Part shown: piece after piece, positions 1 through 8,486 of the stretch | Position numbering within the stretch: the stretch's first letter is position 1 | Layout of the letters: each line of letters opens with the position of its first letter | NCBI RefSeq assembly: GCF_014283215.1 | Contig: NZ_JACOMF010000007.1 | Coordinates: 1 to 64,000, forward strand | Reading direction: 5' to 3' | Length of the DNA stretch: 64,000 nucleotides | Source of the DNA: Siccirubricoccus deserti | GTDB lineage: Bacteria; Pseudomonadota; Alphaproteobacteria; Acetobacterales; Acetobacteraceae | Made by a program: the position numbers and the translations under genes | Notes under the pieces: model-generated | Databases searched by the model: none | What the model was told of the DNA's origin: nothing | What the model saw: the letters and a program-made list of their open reading frames with translations, nothing else

Positions 1-738
1 TCGGGACATCGCCAGAGAGCCTGGCCGAAGCTCACCGCGGTCGTCCACACCCATTCGCACCTGATCCTCGGCGCGGTTCCCGGCGTCGGACCGAGCCAGG
101 ACTCGCCCGACTTCGCCCCGGTAGTGCGTCAGGCGACTGCCCTCCTTGCGTTCAAGGCTGCGCTGGCCGATGCGGCCTATGACGCCGAGCATAATCACCG
201 TCTCTGCCGCGAGGAGTGCGGAATGCGGCGCAGCGTCATCGCGCTCAACTCGCGGAATGCCGGCCGGCGCTGGCCGAAGACGCCCCACAGGCGCGCCATG
301 CGACGGCACTTCCCGCGTGCGCTGTACCATCAGCGCTGGCATGCCGAGAGCGGCTTTAGCCAGCACAAACGACGCCTCGGCTCGGCTCTGAGCGCTCGCA
401 GCGGTGCCGCGCAGGCGCGCGAAATCATCCTGCGGGTCCTCACCCACAACCTGATGCTCCTCAGGTCGCCCACCACAGGGTTTCAACAATGCATGGCCGG
501 GCCAAAGCCCGGCCATGATGGGTTTCGGCTTGTCCAGTCCCGAAGCCCCGCTGTTCAGCCGCCGGACGGAGCGCCCGCCGCCAGCGTGCCCCCTCAGCCG
601 CCGAGGCCGCGCAGCGCCTCGCAGATCCGCTCGATCTGCTCCTCGGTCAGTTCCGGGTACATCGGCAGGCTGAACACCTCCAGCGCGGCCCTTGCGGTCT
701 CGGCGCAGCCGGCAGGGCCGAGGGCGGTGCGCCCCTGA
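1..738 (+). CDS. DDE transposase, C-terminal part (IS4/IS5-like), cut by the window edge
   Basis: The frame is open from base 1, so the N-terminus lies outside the window. The visible part has the end of a DDE transposase core: an Asp-containing segment (LADAAYDAEHNH, near 160-195) and the Glu helix (RWHAESGFSQHKRRLGS, near 335-385). These match the second Asp and the Glu of PF01609-type transposases. Recognisable homology stops around THNLMLL (about 465). Beyond that the frame runs on through an 11-bp hairpin (492-517) and antisense to the 3' end of the DegT gene, stopping at 736-738. I read this run-on as loss of the native stop, so the element is probably degenerate at this end. No terminal inverted repeat or target duplication can be checked, because only one end is visible. 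Confidence 0.7.
   Translation, partial: SGHRQRAWPKLTAVVHTHSHLILGAVPGVGPSQDSPDFAPVVRQATALLAFKAALADAAYDAEHNHRLCREECGMRRSVIALNSRNAGRRWPKTPHRRAMRRHFPRALYHQRWHAESGFSQHKRRLGSALSARSGAAQAREIILRVLTHNLMLLRSPTTGFQQCMAGPKPGHDGFRLVQSRSPAVQPPDGAPAASVPPQPPRPRSASQIRSICSSVSSGYIGRLNTSSAALAVSAQPAGPRAVRP
492..517. repeat. Intergenic palindrome, family R3 copy 1
   Basis: Perfect 11-bp inverted repeat, CATGGCCGGGC and its complement, around the loop CAAA. It is followed by ATGATGGG, so on the other strand it reads like the GTCATG...CATCC palindromes at 33000, 45311 and 45459. It lies between the end of transposase homology and the DegT gene, and could also act as a bidirectional terminator stem. Confidence 0.55.
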
Positions 739-1727
739 TAGGCGGATTGCAGATGGACCGGCACCGGGTAGTGGATGCCGGTGCCGACCCCGGCCTCCTT
801 CAGCCGGGCCTGCAGCGCGGCGCGTTCGGGGCTGCGCAGCACATACTGGTGGAACACATGCTCGGCGTCCGGACGGCGCACCGGCGGCGCGACCGGGCCA
901 TTGGCCAGCGCGGCGTCGTAGCGCGCCGCGATCTCCCGCCGCTTCGTATTGCCGGCGTCGAGCGCGGTCAGTTTCACCCGCAGGATCGCTGCCTGCACCT
1001 CGTCCAGCCGGCTGTTCACCCCGACCATCGAGGAGATGTAGCGCTCCTTCCAGCCATACTGGCGGATGGCGGCGATGCGGTCGGCCAACTCGAAATCATC
1101 GGTCGCCAGCACCCCGCCGTCGCCGAGCGCCCCGAGGTTCTTGGTTGGATAGAGCGAGAATGCTGCGGCGGCGCCGAGGGTGCCGAGCTTCCGGCCATGC
1201 AGGGTGGCGCCATGCGCCTGGGCGCAATCCTCGATCAGCGCGACGCCATTGCGGCTGCATGCCTCCAGCATCGGCCCGAGGTCGCAGGACTGGCCGTAGA
1301 GATGGACGGCGATGGCCGCGCGGATCGGCGGCAGGCCGGGTGGCGGATCCTCCAGCACCGCGGTCAGCTCGTCCGGGTCCATGGTGTAGGTGTCCGGGTC
1401 GATGTCGAGCAGCAGCGGCGTCGCCCCGGCCATCTCGATGGCGGCGACGGTGGCGACGGCGGTGTGGGAAACGGTGGCGACAGTGCAGCCCTCGCCGATG
1501 CCCATGCCGCGCAGGATCAGCGCCAGCGCGTCGGTGCCATTGGCGCAGCCGACGGCGCGGGTGGTGCCGAGCCAGGCGGCGAATTCCCGCTCGAAGGCCT
1601 CGCCCTCCTTGCCGAGGATGTACCAGCCGGAGGCCAGCGCGCGCTGCACGGCGGCGTCGATCTCGGCCTGCTGGGCCCGGTAGCCGGCGCCTGGGTCGGC
1701 CTGCGGGATCATGGTCTGCGGATTCAT
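594..1727 (-). CDS. DegT/DnrJ/EryC1/StrS-family PLP aminotransferase
   Basis: A 377-residue sugar aminotransferase of the kind that puts an amino group on a keto-sugar nucleotide for polysaccharide, glycan or lipopolysaccharide building blocks. The fold is complete: the cofactor-binding segment GCANGTDALALILRG, the Asp motif EDCAQAHGA, and the Schiff-base lysine K196 in SLYPTKNLGALGDGG. The C-terminal RxxGIHYPVPVHLQ signature is also present. I start it at ATG 1727 (MNPQTMIP), where homology begins; the frame stays open upstream to 1844 but there overlaps the epimerase gene. The epimerase stop lies 7 bp upstream of this start, so the two are surely co-transcribed. The substrate cannot be read from the sequence. 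Confidence 0.93.
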   Translation of the reverse strand: MNPQTMIPQADPGAGYRAQQAEIDAAVQRALASGWYILGKEGEAFEREFAAWLGTTRAVGCANGTDALALILRGMGIGEGCTVATVSHTAVATVAAIEMAGATPLLLDIDPDTYTMDPDELTAVLEDPPPGLPPIRAAIAVHLYGQSCDLGPMLEACSRNGVALIEDCAQAHGATLHGRKLGTLGAAAAFSLYPTKNLGALGDGGVLATDDFELADRIAAIRQYGWKERYISSMVGVNSRLDEVQAAILRVKLTALDAGNTKRREIAARYDAALANGPVAPPVRRPDAEHVFHQYVLRSPERAALQARLKEAGVGTGIHYPVPVHLQSAYQGRTALGPAGCAETARAALEVFSLPMYPELTEEQIERICEALRGLGG

Positions 1728-1734
1728 TCTGGCC

Positions 1735-2736
1735 TCACGTGTAATCGGCGAGCCGGCTGCGGTACCAGTCGAGGGAGCGACGCAGCCCCTCGTCCAGCCC
1801 GATCTCCGGCACCCATCCCGTCGCCTCGCGGAAGGCCCGGTCATCGGCGTGGTAGCTGCCGATGTCGATGGGGGCGCGATCGGCGGGGAAGCTCTTCACA
1901 GTGTAGTGACCGCGGCCGTCATTGGCGGCAATCAACCGATCGGCCAGTTCCTTCAGCGAGGCCGGCGGGGAACCGCCCAGGTTGAACACCCGCCCGGCCA
2001 CATCGGGCCGCGGCGCCGCCTCGGCCGAGAGCAGGAAGGCGCGAACCACGTCATCCACATAGGTCAGGTCGCGGAGCTGCTCGCCACCCCAGACCTCAAA
2101 GGGCTCGCCGCGCAGCACCTGGCGGATCCAGATGCCGAGGAAGGTCTGCCGCGCGTCGCGGATCCGCAGCCGCGGGCCGTAGCAGTTGGTCAGCCGCAGC
2201 GAGACCACCGGGCGGTGCAGCACCCGCTGTTCCAGCAGCCAGTACTGCTCGCCGGCCCATTTCGAGACGCCATTGGCGTCCGGCGGGTTCACCGGATGGA
2301 CCTCATCGACCGGCAGGCTGATCGGCCGGCCATAGAATTGCCGGGTGGAGGCATGCACCACCACCGCCTTCGGCGCCGCCTCCCGCATCACCTGGATCAG
2401 CCGCACCTGGGCAACGGCATTGATGGCGATATCCGCCACCGGGTCCTTCTGCCCGCCCATATGGCTGGTCTGCGCCGCCATGTTGAACAGCACGTCGGCA
2501 TCCTGGCAGAGCGTATGCAACTCCACATCACGGATGTCGCCGCGCACCAGCAATACCGAGGCGCCCTCGAGATTGGCGATATTCGCCCCGCCATCGTCAT
2601 GCATGGCATCCAGCGCGGTCACCCGCGCCCCGAGGCCGGCAAGCCGATGGCAAAGCGCGCTGCCGAGGAAGCCGGCCCCGCCCGTCACCAGCACCCGCTT
2701 GCCCCGCCAGAAGGCGGCCCGTTCGGCGTCCGTCAT
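1735..2736 (-). CDS. NAD-dependent epimerase/dehydratase (extended SDR)
   Basis: A 333-residue nucleotide-sugar epimerase/dehydratase-like protein. It has the Rossmann motif TGGAGFLG (residues 18-25), the NMAAQTS segment, and the substrate-side motif LRLTNCYGPR with a YVDDVVRAF loop. In place of the usual catalytic YxxxK it reads NGVSK, so the tyrosine is an asparagine. From memory, a family from polysaccharide clusters with NG(I/V)(N/S)K shares this change, so it may be a family trait rather than damage. ATG 2736 is preceded by GAGGG at good spacing; a start at 2769 is possible but has no homology. It is the first gene of a two-gene operon with the DegT aminotransferase. Confidence 0.88.
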   Translation of the reverse strand: MTDAERAAFWRGKRVLVTGGAGFLGSALCHRLAGLGARVTALDAMHDDGGANIANLEGASVLLVRGDIRDVELHTLCQDADVLFNMAAQTSHMGGQKDPVADIAINAVAQVRLIQVMREAAPKAVVVHASTRQFYGRPISLPVDEVHPVNPPDANGVSKWAGEQYWLLEQRVLHRPVVSLRLTNCYGPRLRIRDARQTFLGIWIRQVLRGEPFEVWGGEQLRDLTYVDDVVRAFLLSAEAAPRPDVAGRVFNLGGSPPASLKELADRLIAANDGRGHYTVKSFPADRAPIDIGSYHADDRAFREATGWVPEIGLDEGLRRSLDWYRSRLADYT

Positions 2737-2938
2737 TGATCCCTCATGCCTCCGCGGGCAGCCGCCCACATCTGTGTTGTCGTGCCCGATTGCGGCGGAA
2801 CCGCGTCACCTCTCCGGCGGAGGCGCGGCGCTCGTCCCGCAGCGCAACATGCCCTGACCCGGAGGTTGCCGGGGAATGATGGCTGCGTGAGCCCGCAGGG
2901 TTGTGCACCGCGGCGCCATATTCCACCGGACCACTCGG

Positions 2939-3304
2939 TTACCTGGCAGCCGGCTCCGGCAAGGCGGCGACGCCGGTGATCTCCACCCGCCAGGCGGGAT
3001 CGACCAGCGGCGCCTGGATGGTCATCCGCGCCGGCTTGGCGCGAGGGTCGAGCCAGCGGTCCCAGGCGCGGTTCATCGCCGGCGCATCGGCGATGTCGCG
3101 CAGCACCACGGTGATGCTCAGCAACGCTGATTTGTCGGTACCGGCCTCGGCCAGTAGGACATCGATCTGCGCCAGTATGTCCTCGGTCTGTCCCTCGGTG
3201 TCGAGGGTGCTGTCGTCGGCCACCTGGCCGGCCAGCCAGACCAGCCCGCCATGCACCACCGCGCCCGAAAGCCGTGCTTCCTCGCCGATTCGCCTGATCG
3301 CCAT
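2939..3304 (-). CDS. RidA/YjgF/YER057c-family protein
   Basis: A small (121-residue) RidA-fold protein. Archetypal RidA hydrolyses reactive enamine/imine intermediates released by PLP enzymes; more distant members, such as this one may be, act in catabolic pathways. Visible features are the start IRRIGEEARLSGAVVHGGLVWLAGQV, the ILAQIDVLLAEAG helix, and the PARMTIQA segment carrying the conserved Arg. Two adjacent ATGs occur (3307, 3304). GGAGG lies too close to the first, so I chose the second. About 200 bp of non-coding DNA (2737-2938) separates its 3' side from the neighbouring operon on the epimerase side; I see no gene there. Confidence 0.85.
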   Translation of the reverse strand: MAIRRIGEEARLSGAVVHGGLVWLAGQVADDSTLDTEGQTEDILAQIDVLLAEAGTDKSALLSITVVLRDIADAPAMNRAWDRWLDPRAKPARMTIQAPLVDPAWRVEITGVAALPEPAAR

Positions 3305-3353
3305 CATTCCCTCCCGGCCCATGCCGGAAGGGGGAGTAGCGCGGCCGGCGGCC

Positions 3354-5021
3354 TCAGGCGAAGAGGAAATCCGCCGCGGTCAGGCCGGTGACGCCGGTGA
3401 CGATGACGTAATGGCCCGGGCCGAAATGGACCACCGTGCTGCCGCCGCTGACCAGGAAGGCAGGTTGCAACTGGGTGAAATCGGTGAAGCCCAACCCGAC
3501 CAGCAGCATATGGTCCTCATTCCGGACGAAATCGCCGATGACCGTGCCGCCGATGCCGCGCTCGAACACGAAGCTGTCGGCTCCGGCCTGGCCGAACAGG
3601 ACGTCGTTGCCGCCCTTGCCGTTCAGCGTGTCGTTGCCGGCACCGCCGTAGAGCCAGTTCGCCGAGGTGTTGCCGATAATGGCGTTGTCGAGCGGATTGC
3701 CGACACCGAAGGAGGTGGTGCCGTGCAGGACGAGGGTCTCGATCTCCTCGTACAGATAGTAGGCGCCGTCGAAGATGTCGGCGAAGACCGTGTCATTGCC
3801 ATCGCCGGCGGATTCGAAAACGAGGTCGGCCGGGCTGTCAGCATGGAAGCTATCGTCGCCGGCTCCGCCATGGAGGTAGTCGGAATCGCCGAGGCCGCTG
3901 GCGCCGTCCAGCGTGTCGTTCCCGGCGCCACCGAACAGCATGTCGAAGGCGAAGCCAGCGCCGCCGCTGAGGCTGTCGTCGCCATCCTCGCCATGGAGCG
4001 CGTCGGCGTCCGCGCCGCCGTCCAGCGTGTCATTGCCCTCTCCGCCGAAGAGGCTGTCGGTGCCGGCACCACCGAGCAGGCTGTCGTTGCCCGCCTCGCC
4101 GTAGAGCACGTCATCGCCCTCGCCGCCGTCCAGCGTATCCGCCCCCTCGCCGGCGTGGAGGTCGTCGGCGCCAGCGCCGCCGCTGAGGCTGTCGTCGCCA
4201 TCCTCGCCATGGAGCGCATCGGCGTCCGCGCCGCCGTCCAGCCTGTCGTCGCCCTCCCCGCCGAAGAGCTGGTCGATGCCGGCACCACCGATCAGGCTAT
4301 CGTTGCCCGCCTCGCCGTAGAGCATGTCATCGCCCTCGCCGCCGTCCAGCGTATCCGCCCCTTCGCCGGCGTGGAGGTCGTCGGCGCCAGCGCCGCCGCT
4401 GAGGCTGTCGTCGCCATCCTCGCCATGGAGCGCATCGGCGTCCGCGCCGCCGTCCAGCCTGTCGTCGCCCTCCCCACCGAAGAGCTGGTCGATGCCGGCA
4501 CCACCGATCAGGCTGTCGTTGCCCGCCTCGCCGTAGAGCATGTCATCGCCCTCGCCACCGGCAAGCGTATCGACGCCCTCGCCGCCCCGCAGCGTATCGG
4601 CGGCGGCTCCGCCCTCCAGCCTGTCGTCGCCAGCCCCGCCATCGGCGATGCTGCCGTCGCCGCCACCAACAGTGAGGGACACATTGCCTGGCCCATTCGC
4701 GACCCGCAGCAACCCGGGGGTCCCCAACTGCCCAGCGGTGAGGATGATATTGGCGTTGGCCGGCGTCAGCGCATAACAGCCGACGGCATCGGTGCTGGTG
4801 GCGGAGGCGTAATAGGTGCCGCTGCTGCGTAAGGTGATGCTGCCGGCACTGGTCAGCGACAACTGCTCCGTGCCATTGGCCGAGCGCAGCCGGACGGTGC
4901 CAGCACCGCCCAGCACTTCGGCCAGGATCGGGCGGTTACTGTGGCCGGTCAGTAGGCTCACCGCGAACCAGTCGTGGTCACCGGCGGCATCCCAGGAACC
5001 GGAGGCTGTGCATGGAGTCAT
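3354..5021 (-). CDS. RTX (haemolysin-type Ca2+-binding repeat) protein
   Basis: A 555-residue protein dominated by nonapeptide GGxGxDxLx repeats (residues about 120-410), which fold into a Ca2+-binding beta-roll. It ends in a C-terminal block (about 470-555, GIGGTVIGDFVRNEDHMLLV...) typical of type I secretion signals. There is no N-terminal signal peptide, as expected for a type I substrate. The N-terminus contains GDHDWFAVSL, a motif that opens a small beta-domain common in RTX proteins; its first strand looks short, so the true start may be missing or non-standard. The DNA holds two near-identical 216-bp units plus diverged flanking copies. No type I ABC/MFP/TolC genes lie in the window. 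There is no catalytic domain, so a structural or surface role is possible. Confidence 0.85.
   Translation of the reverse strand: MTPCTASGSWDAAGDHDWFAVSLLTGHSNRPILAEVLGGAGTVRLRSANGTEQLSLTSAGSITLRSSGTYYASATSTDAVGCYALTPANANIILTAGQLGTPGLLRVANGPGNVSLTVGGGDGSIADGGAGDDRLEGGAAADTLRGGEGVDTLAGGEGDDMLYGEAGNDSLIGGAGIDQLFGGEGDDRLDGGADADALHGEDGDDSLSGGAGADDLHAGEGADTLDGGEGDDMLYGEAGNDSLIGGAGIDQLFGGEGDDRLDGGADADALHGEDGDDSLSGGAGADDLHAGEGADTLDGGEGDDVLYGEAGNDSLLGGAGTDSLFGGEGNDTLDGGADADALHGEDGDDSLSGGAGFAFDMLFGGAGNDTLDGASGLGDSDYLHGGAGDDSFHADSPADLVFESAGDGNDTVFADIFDGAYYLYEEIETLVLHGTTSFGVGNPLDNAIIGNTSANWLYGGAGNDTLNGKGGNDVLFGQAGADSFVFERGIGGTVIGDFVRNEDHMLLVGLGFTDFTQLQPAFLVSGGSTVVHFGPGHYVIVTGVTGLTAADFLFA
4100..4531. repeat. 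216-bp tandem repeat inside the RTX gene (two full copies)
   Basis: The same landmark (CGTAGAGCA...) recurs at 4100, 4316 and 4532, exactly 216 bp apart. The two complete units differ at only a few positions and encode 72 residues (eight RTX nonapeptides) each. A diverged partial copy continues over about 3960-4099. Such near-identity suggests recent duplication by unequal recombination or slippage. Confidence 0.9.
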
Positions 5022-5094
5022 GCCTCGCAGCTTCTACGGGAACATCGCCTGGGGGGATACTGTTCCCCGCAAATAACGTGTTCTGGTAGAGGAA

Positions 5095-6717
5095 CTACCC
5101 GGCCGCCGACAGCACCCGCCCACCGACCAGCCGAAGGATGCGGGTCGGCCGCTCCACCCCGGTCAGCCGGTGGGTGATGAGGATGACGCTGCGGCCGGCG
5201 GTCACCGTCTCCAGGGTTTCCAGGAAGGCCCGCTCGGTTTCGGCGTCAAGGCCGGCGGTGGGTTCGTCCAGGATCAGCACCGGGGCAGCGGAGAGCAGCA
5301 CCCGGGCCAGCGCCAGCCGCCGCGCCTGGCCGCCGGAGAAGCGCGCCCCACCCTCGCCACAGCCGGTCGCAAGCCCGTCCGGCAGAGTGCGCACCAGCTC
5401 GCCGATCCCGGCCCGGTCCAGCGCCCGCCACAGCGCTGCATCGGGCGCGGTCGGTGCGGCGATGCGGAGGTTGGCGGCGATGCTGTCGTCGAACAGCCTG
5501 GCGTCCTGGGTCAGGCAGGCGATCCGCCGCCGCACCGCATCCGCCGGCAGGTTGGCGAGATCGACCCCACCGAGGGTGATCCGCCCCTCCTGCGGTGCCG
5601 CCAGCTTCAGCAGCAGCGCGGCGAGGCTCGACTTGCCGGCGCCGGAGGGACCGAGCAAGGCCAGCCGGGCGCCCTCCGGCACTTCCAGGGCCAAATCCTC
5701 GAAGACCGGCGGGCGGTCCGGGGTCCAGGCAAAGCGGATGTGCTCAAGGCGGAGGGCGTAGCCGGCGGGCAGTTCGGCCGGAGTGACGGGCTCGGCCACC
5801 GGGGCGGGGGTATCCGCCGCCTCGAACAGCCTTCGGGCACTGGCGGCGGCGATGGCGAGGGTGGTGCCGGCGCGCGGCAGGGTACCGATGGATTCGGCTG
5901 CCGCCACTGCCAGGAACAGCCCAAGCACGGCGAGGCCGAGGCCGGAGGCCCCGGTCTCCAGTCCCCAGCCGAGCGCGCCGAGCAGCGCCGCCTGTACCAG
6001 CACCGCCCCCGCCGCCCCGGCCCAGGCGCCACGCCAGGCGAGCCGCCGCTGTGCCGCGGCCAGCGCGGCGCCCTCGGTGGCCAGCGCCGCCCCGGCCCGG
6101 GCCTCGGCATTGGCCGCCAGCGTATCCTCGATGCCCATCAGCGGATCGACCGCGGCGGCGCGCAGCCTGCCCTGGGCGGTGGCGCCAGCGGCGGCGGCGC
6201 GGGCGGCGCCGGGGGCCAGCAGCAGCGGCAGCAGCAGGGCGACGGCGAGCGGCAGCGCCACCAGCGCCGCCAGCAGCGGCGCCCCGGCCAGCAGCGCCAG
6301 GGTGACGAGCACCACCACGATTGCGGTCAGCACCGGGACTATGGCGCTGAGGTAGAGCCGGTCCAGCGCCTCCACATCCGCCACCAGCCGGCCGAGCAGG
6401 TCGCCGGAGCGGTGCAGCCCGATCCCCGCCGGCATGCGTTCCGCCAGGCGGCGGAAGAACCAGACGCGGGTATCGGCCAGCGCCCGGAAGGTGGCGGCAT
6501 GGGTCAGCATGCGCTCCACCCAGCGGCTGGCCGGGCGCAGCACCACCAGCGGCAGAAGCAACAGCCCGCCGGCGGCCAGGGCGGCGACCCGCTCCCCGGC
6601 CATGGCCAGCAGCGCCAGCCCGAGCAGCGCGGCGACGGCGGCGGCGGCGATGCCGCCGAGGAGCCAGGTGGCACGGGGCCGCCACAGCCCCAGCACCCGG
6701 GCAAGATCGGCGCGCAT
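5095..6717 (-). CDS. cydC: Thiol reductant ABC exporter subunit CydC
   Basis: A 540-residue fused membrane plus ATPase half-transporter. CydDC exports cysteine/glutathione to the periplasm and is needed to mature cytochrome bd. The N-terminal half carries six hydrophobic segments. The ATPase has Walker A GPSGAGKS (about residue 355), the signature segment FSGGQARRLALARVL, and Walker B VLILDEPTAGLD. The ATG directly follows the cydD stop (TAGATG), so translation is coupled. No cytochrome bd genes are in the window. Confidence 0.92.
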   Translation of the reverse strand: MRADLARVLGLWRPRATWLLGGIAAAAVAALLGLALLAMAGERVAALAAGGLLLLPLVVLRPASRWVERMLTHAATFRALADTRVWFFRRLAERMPAGIGLHRSGDLLGRLVADVEALDRLYLSAIVPVLTAIVVVLVTLALLAGAPLLAALVALPLAVALLLPLLLAPGAARAAAAGATAQGRLRAAAVDPLMGIEDTLAANAEARAGAALATEGAALAAAQRRLAWRGAWAGAAGAVLVQAALLGALGWGLETGASGLGLAVLGLFLAVAAAESIGTLPRAGTTLAIAAASARRLFEAADTPAPVAEPVTPAELPAGYALRLEHIRFAWTPDRPPVFEDLALEVPEGARLALLGPSGAGKSSLAALLLKLAAPQEGRITLGGVDLANLPADAVRRRIACLTQDARLFDDSIAANLRIAAPTAPDAALWRALDRAGIGELVRTLPDGLATGCGEGGARFSGGQARRLALARVLLSAAPVLILDEPTAGLDAETERAFLETLETVTAGRSVILITHRLTGVERPTRILRLVGGRVLSAAG

Positions 6718-8382
6718 CTAGGCCGGCACCTGCCGCGCGGTGCCGGGCACCCGCCCCGCCGCGATCTCCAGCACCCGTCCGAGCTGCGCCCGGGCGCCGC
6801 TGTGGCTGGCAATGATCGCGGTGCGGCCGAGGCAGAGACGCTGCAGGCTTTCGATCACCTCCGCCTCGGTGCCGGGGTCGAGATGGGCGGTCGGTTCGTC
6901 CAGCAGTACGAGAGGGGTGTCGCGCAGGAAGGCCCGGGCCAGTGCCACCCGCTGCGCCTGGCCGCCGGACAGGCCCCAGCCCCCCTCGCCCACCGCGGTG
7001 TCGAGGCCCTCGGGCAGCGCCGCGGCGAAATCGGTCACGCGGGCGGCCTGGGCGGCGGCCTCCACCTGGGCAGCCGTCGCCTCAGGCCGGGCGAAGCGGA
7101 TGTTCTCGCGGATCGAGCCGCGGAAGAGATGCGGCTTCTGGCCGATGTAGGAGGAAAGACGGCGCAATTCCTCCGGCCGCAGAGCCATGGCGTCCTGGCC
7201 GTTGATGGCCATGCGCCCGGCATCGGGCCGGATGAAGCCCATCAGCAGCCGCAGCACCGAGGATTTCCCCGCCCCGGAGGGCCCGGCCAGCACCAGTGTC
7301 TCCCCGGCATTGACCCGGAAGGATAGGCCATCCAGCGCCGGTGCCCGGGCCGGGTCGTAGCTGAGGCGGACATCGCTGAAGGTGACGACGACGCGCGGCG
7401 GCATCGCCTCCAGCGCCAGGCCTTCAGCGGCTGGCCGGTCCAGCAGCGGGGCCAGGGCAGCTGCGGCGCCGGTGGCGGCCAGTCTTTCGTGATAGGCGGC
7501 GGAGAAGGCGCGCAGCGGGGCGAAGAAGGCCGGCACCAGCAGCAGGGCGAAGACGCCGGCGGTGGGGTCGCCGGCGAAGCCGCCATACCGCCAGGCGGTG
7601 CAGGCAATGGCGCCCGCCGCCAGCAGTTCCATGGCGGTGCCGGAGAGGAAGGCGATGCGCAGCACCCGCATGGTGCGGGCGCGCAGCTCATCGGCGGCGG
7701 TACCGAGCGCCGTCGCCTCTTCTTCCTGCCGGTTGAACAGCACCAGCGTGGGCAGGCCGCGCATACGGTCGAGGAAACGGCCGGAGAGGCGTTCCAGGCT
7801 TTCGAATTGTCGGCGGCTGGCGGCGGCGGCACCGATCCCGGTCAGCGCCATGGCGATCGGGTAGAGCAGTCCGGCGATCGCCAGCACCAGGGCGCTGCGG
7901 CCATCCACCATGAAGGCCGCGACGATGACGACGAGCGGCGCCAGCAGCGCCAGGGCGGCGGCCGGCAGCCAGCGGGCGAAATAGCCGTCCAGCGCCTCGA
8001 TCCGGTCGACCACCAGGCTGGCGCGCTCGCCGACGCCGCGCGGATCGGCCGGGCCGAGGGCGAGCAGTCGGGCGAAGGCGGCATCCCGTAGCCGGGCCCG
8101 CGCCGCCTCTCCTGCCGCGAGCTGGCTGCGTTCCTGGGCCAGGCCAAGACCGATACCGAGCAGCGCCAGCGCCCCGGTAGCGGCCAGATCGTCCCAGCCA
8201 GCACCCGGATGACCGAGCAGCGCGGCGACCAGACGGGCTACCAGCCAGGCGCCGAGCAGGCCGGTGATGGTGGCGGCGAGGCCAAAGGCCACCGGCCGCA
8301 GCACATGGCCGCGCAGGGCCTTCGATTGCTGGCGCAGCAGGGCCCGTGCCGCGCCCGCATTGCCCTCCCCGGGAGTGATCAT
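6718..8382 (-). CDS. cydD: Thiol reductant ABC exporter subunit CydD
   Basis: A 554-residue partner of CydC, with an N-terminal six-helix ABC membrane domain and a C-terminal ATPase. The ATPase carries Walker A GPSGAGKSSV, signature LSGGQAQRVALARAFL and Walker B LVLLDEPTAHLD. I use ATG 8382 (MITPGEGN). An in-frame GTG at 8418 would add 12 residues, and neither start has a strong ribosome-binding site. Its 5' end faces the decayed deacetylase gene at 8487. Confidence 0.9.
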   Translation of the reverse strand: MITPGEGNAGAARALLRQQSKALRGHVLRPVAFGLAATITGLLGAWLVARLVAALLGHPGAGWDDLAATGALALLGIGLGLAQERSQLAAGEAARARLRDAAFARLLALGPADPRGVGERASLVVDRIEALDGYFARWLPAAALALLAPLVVIVAAFMVDGRSALVLAIAGLLYPIAMALTGIGAAAASRRQFESLERLSGRFLDRMRGLPTLVLFNRQEEEATALGTAADELRARTMRVLRIAFLSGTAMELLAAGAIACTAWRYGGFAGDPTAGVFALLLVPAFFAPLRAFSAAYHERLAATGAAAALAPLLDRPAAEGLALEAMPPRVVVTFSDVRLSYDPARAPALDGLSFRVNAGETLVLAGPSGAGKSSVLRLLMGFIRPDAGRMAINGQDAMALRPEELRRLSSYIGQKPHLFRGSIRENIRFARPEATAAQVEAAAQAARVTDFAAALPEGLDTAVGEGGWGLSGGQAQRVALARAFLRDTPLVLLDEPTAHLDPGTEAEVIESLQRLCLGRTAIIASHSGARAQLGRVLEIAAGRVPGTARQVPA

Positions 8383-8486
8383 GCGCTGTAGATAGCCCCG
8401 TACGGGGGTTGCCGTCACGCGGTACCGACAGTTACGGAATGATCCTAAGTAGTAACATTATCGACACCCTTCCGCCGGAGCCGCCG

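Noticed and set aside
3960-4640. Possible CRISPR-like repeat array
   Set aside because: The repeats are contiguous, coding and in frame with RTX nonapeptides; there are no unique spacers and no cas genes.
2901-4832. A 643-codon plus-strand frame with repeating VVAILAMER-like units
   Set aside because: It is the antisense reading of the RTX gene; the apparent repeats mirror the 216-bp coding repeats and RTX codons.
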